Of a stretch of DNA of 6,768 bases, positions 6,249 to 6,768 are shown one piece after another (the stretch's first letter is position 1; every line of letters starts with the position of its first letter). Made by a program: the position numbers and the translations under genes. The notes beneath the pieces were generated by a model that was not told where the DNA came from, did no database searches, and saw only the letters and a program-made list of their open reading frames with translations. The stretch comes from Thermocladium sp. UBA166 (GTDB lineage Archaea; Thermoproteota; Thermoprotei; Thermoproteales; Thermocladiaceae): contig DAHE01000037.1 of NCBI GenBank assembly GCA_002508315.1, positions 4,215 through 10,982 on the forward strand, in the 5' to 3' direction.

Positions 6249-6266
6249 CGTTTTTATTTTTTATCC
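6249..6266 (-). promoter_or_regulatory. TATA-like promoter for the minus-strand tRNA-like RNA (also a T-run for plus-strand termination)
   Basis: On the minus strand the segment reads GGATAAAAAATAAAAACG. Its centre (about 6256) is 29 nt before the tRNA-like 5' end at 6227, within the 25-31 nt range of the other promoters here. On the plus strand the same bases are a 12-nt T-rich tract 110 nt after the CBS gene, which could end that transcript. Both uses are possible. Confidence 0.45.
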
Positions 6267-6304
6267 CGAACCAACCCCGGCCCGCCTCCCTGCCCAACAG
6301 CAAT

Positions 6305-6312
6305 CTTTAAAA
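6305..6312 (+). promoter_or_regulatory. TATA box of the small zinc-protein gene
   Basis: CTTTAAAA, centre 30-31 nt before ATG 6339. It supports the short 58-residue protein; the longer in-frame form starting at 6195 would begin upstream of the promoter. Confidence 0.6.
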
Positions 6313-6338
6313 CCGGCCCTGCCCGAATCGTTGCCAGT

Positions 6339-6515
6339 ATGGCGTACGTTCCCAAATCATTGATGCTGGGGCGGTGCTGGAGGTGCGGCAGGAGGATATA
6401 CAAGGCCGATGACTACTTCACCTGCCCCAAGTGCGGATCCATGTACTGCACCACATGCGCTAAGAAGCAGAGGGGCAAGTGCCCAATAGATGGGTCAGAG
6501 CTCATCCCCCACTAA
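6339..6515 (+). CDS. 58-residue RING-like/zinc-ribbon protein
   Basis: A small basic protein with seven cysteines and one Asp in a cross-brace-like order: C13-x2-C16, x12, C29-x2-C32, x4, C37-x2-C40, x7, C48-x2-D51 (CWRC, CPKC, CTTC, CPID). Four metal-ligand pairs of this spacing can bind two zinc ions as in RING or treble-clef folds, as well as two linked zinc ribbons. Asp as last ligand is known in the RING protein Rbx1 (CPLD), a notable parallel. Between the knuckles the chain is hydrophilic and Lys/Arg-rich, so nucleic-acid or protein binding is equally possible. There is no signal peptide or membrane segment. ATG 6339 is supported by the TATA box and the near-leaderless pattern of the window. 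No partner gene is adjacent: tRNA-Leu follows 130 bp downstream. Function unknown. Confidence 0.8.
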   Translation: MAYVPKSLMLGRCWRCGRRIYKADDYFTCPKCGSMYCTTCAKKQRGKCPIDGSELIPH

Positions 6516-6614
6516 CGCCCCCTCAAACCAAAATAGCTACAATAAAGGCGGGCGCCGATTCCTTGATCGCTCTACAGGGTGGATGAGGCCCCGCCCGCTG
6601 CCTCGCACGGTAAA

Positions 6615-6622
6615 ATTTAAAT
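6615..6622 (+). promoter_or_regulatory. TATA box of tRNA-Leu
   Basis: ATTTAAAT within the A/T-rich TAAAATTTAAATGG (6611-6624), centre 27-28 nt before the tRNA 5' end at 6646, the normal spacing for an archaeal stable-RNA promoter. Confidence 0.7.
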
Positions 6623-6645
6623 GGCACCCCTCATCGGCGTCATGG

Positions 6646-6730
6646 GCGGGGGTACCCGAGCATGGTCAAAGGGGGCGGGTTTAGGTCCCGTTGGCGAAGG
6701 CCTGCGTGGGTTCAAATCCCACCCCCCGCC
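6646..6730 (+). tRNA. tRNA-Leu (anticodon UAG)
   Basis: A full cloverleaf reads in line with no intron. The acceptor GCGGGGG (6646-6652) pairs with CCCCCGC (6723-6729). T8 A9 are followed by a D-arm with CCC/GGG and GG at 6664-6665. The anticodon stem GCGGG/CCCGT (one G-U at its base) carries the loop TTTAGGT (6680-6686), giving anticodon TAG at 6682-6684, which reads CUA leucine codons. A long variable arm (6692-6705) contains the GGC-GAAG-GCC hairpin typical of class II tRNAs. The T-arm is GTGGG-TTCAAAT-CCCAC (6706-6722). CCA is not encoded. The base in the discriminator position (6730) is C, where archaeal tRNA-Leu normally has A; the flanking G at 6645 could pair with it. A T-rich stretch (6731-6743) follows and may end transcription. 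Confidence 0.93.
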
Positions 6731-6743
6731 TCTTATATTATTA
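6731..6743 (+). terminator. T-rich stretch after tRNA-Leu
   Basis: TCTTATATTATTA directly follows the tRNA. Archaeal RNA polymerase often stops at T-rich tracts after stable RNA genes, but this tract is interrupted by A residues, so the assignment is weak. Confidence 0.3.
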
Positions 6744-6768
6744 CCCAAAAACTTATCAACAGCTCGTA

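Noticed and set aside
6195..6338. In-frame 48-residue extension of the zinc protein
   Set aside because: It runs through the tRNA-like element, the T-run and the TATA box; the ATG at 6339 fits the promoter.
6548..6598. Seven-base inverted repeat GCGGGCG/CGCCCGC between the zinc gene and tRNA-Leu
   Set aside because: The arms are 37 nt apart in GC-rich DNA with no other RNA-gene signal; chance is likely.

Overview
The window looks like a hyperthermophilic or thermoacidophilic archaeon of the Thermoproteota (crenarchaeotes). The best guess is the Thermoproteales, near Thermocladium, Caldivirga, Vulcanisaeta or Thermoproteus, but the family is inferred. The signs are an A/V-type ATPase subunit I, an archaeal tRNA-Leu with a long variable arm and no encoded CCA, archaeal TATA boxes 25-31 nt before start codons with essentially no 5' leader, GAGGTGAT-type Shine-Dalgarno sequences used inside operons, GC-rich DNA, and heavy use of AGG and ATA codons.

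Layout. Positions 1-627 (+) hold the C-terminal part of a secreted, membrane-anchored protein cut by the window edge. Positions 544-2898 (-) form a compact cluster transcribed leftward: etfB, etfA, then a CxxCxxCC iron/zinc-cluster protein of the YkgJ type. The last gene overlaps the first (+) gene tail to tail by 84 bp. A divergent intergenic region (2899-3077) carries promoters for etfB (-) and for the large A-type ATPase subunit I gene (3078-5537, +). A CBS-pair protein (5647-6138, +) and a 58-residue RING-like zinc protein (6339-6515, +) follow, each with its own promoter. A tRNA-Leu(UAG) gene (6646-6730, +) closes the window.

Working together. EtfB and EtfA form a heterodimeric electron-transfer flavoprotein. 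The Cys-cluster protein is probably co-expressed with it. ATPase subunit I is the membrane stator subunit that carries the proton or ion half-channel of the ATP synthase. The other genes look like independent units.

Most unusual item. The gap between the CBS gene and the zinc protein is not empty. On the minus strand, 25 nt (6227 to 6203) read as a tRNA 5' segment: acceptor strand GGGGCCG, U8-A9, and a Val-like D-arm. An A/T-rich TATA-like element lies about 29 nt upstream, the same spacing as the other promoters here. No anticodon arm follows. A TTCAAAC T-loop-like hairpin comes directly next. This is a candidate 5' piece of a split (trans-spliced) tRNA, a tRNA-like RNA without an anticodon arm, or a tRNA relic. 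The neighbouring tRNA-Leu is also odd, because the base after its acceptor stem is C, not the A expected for leucine.
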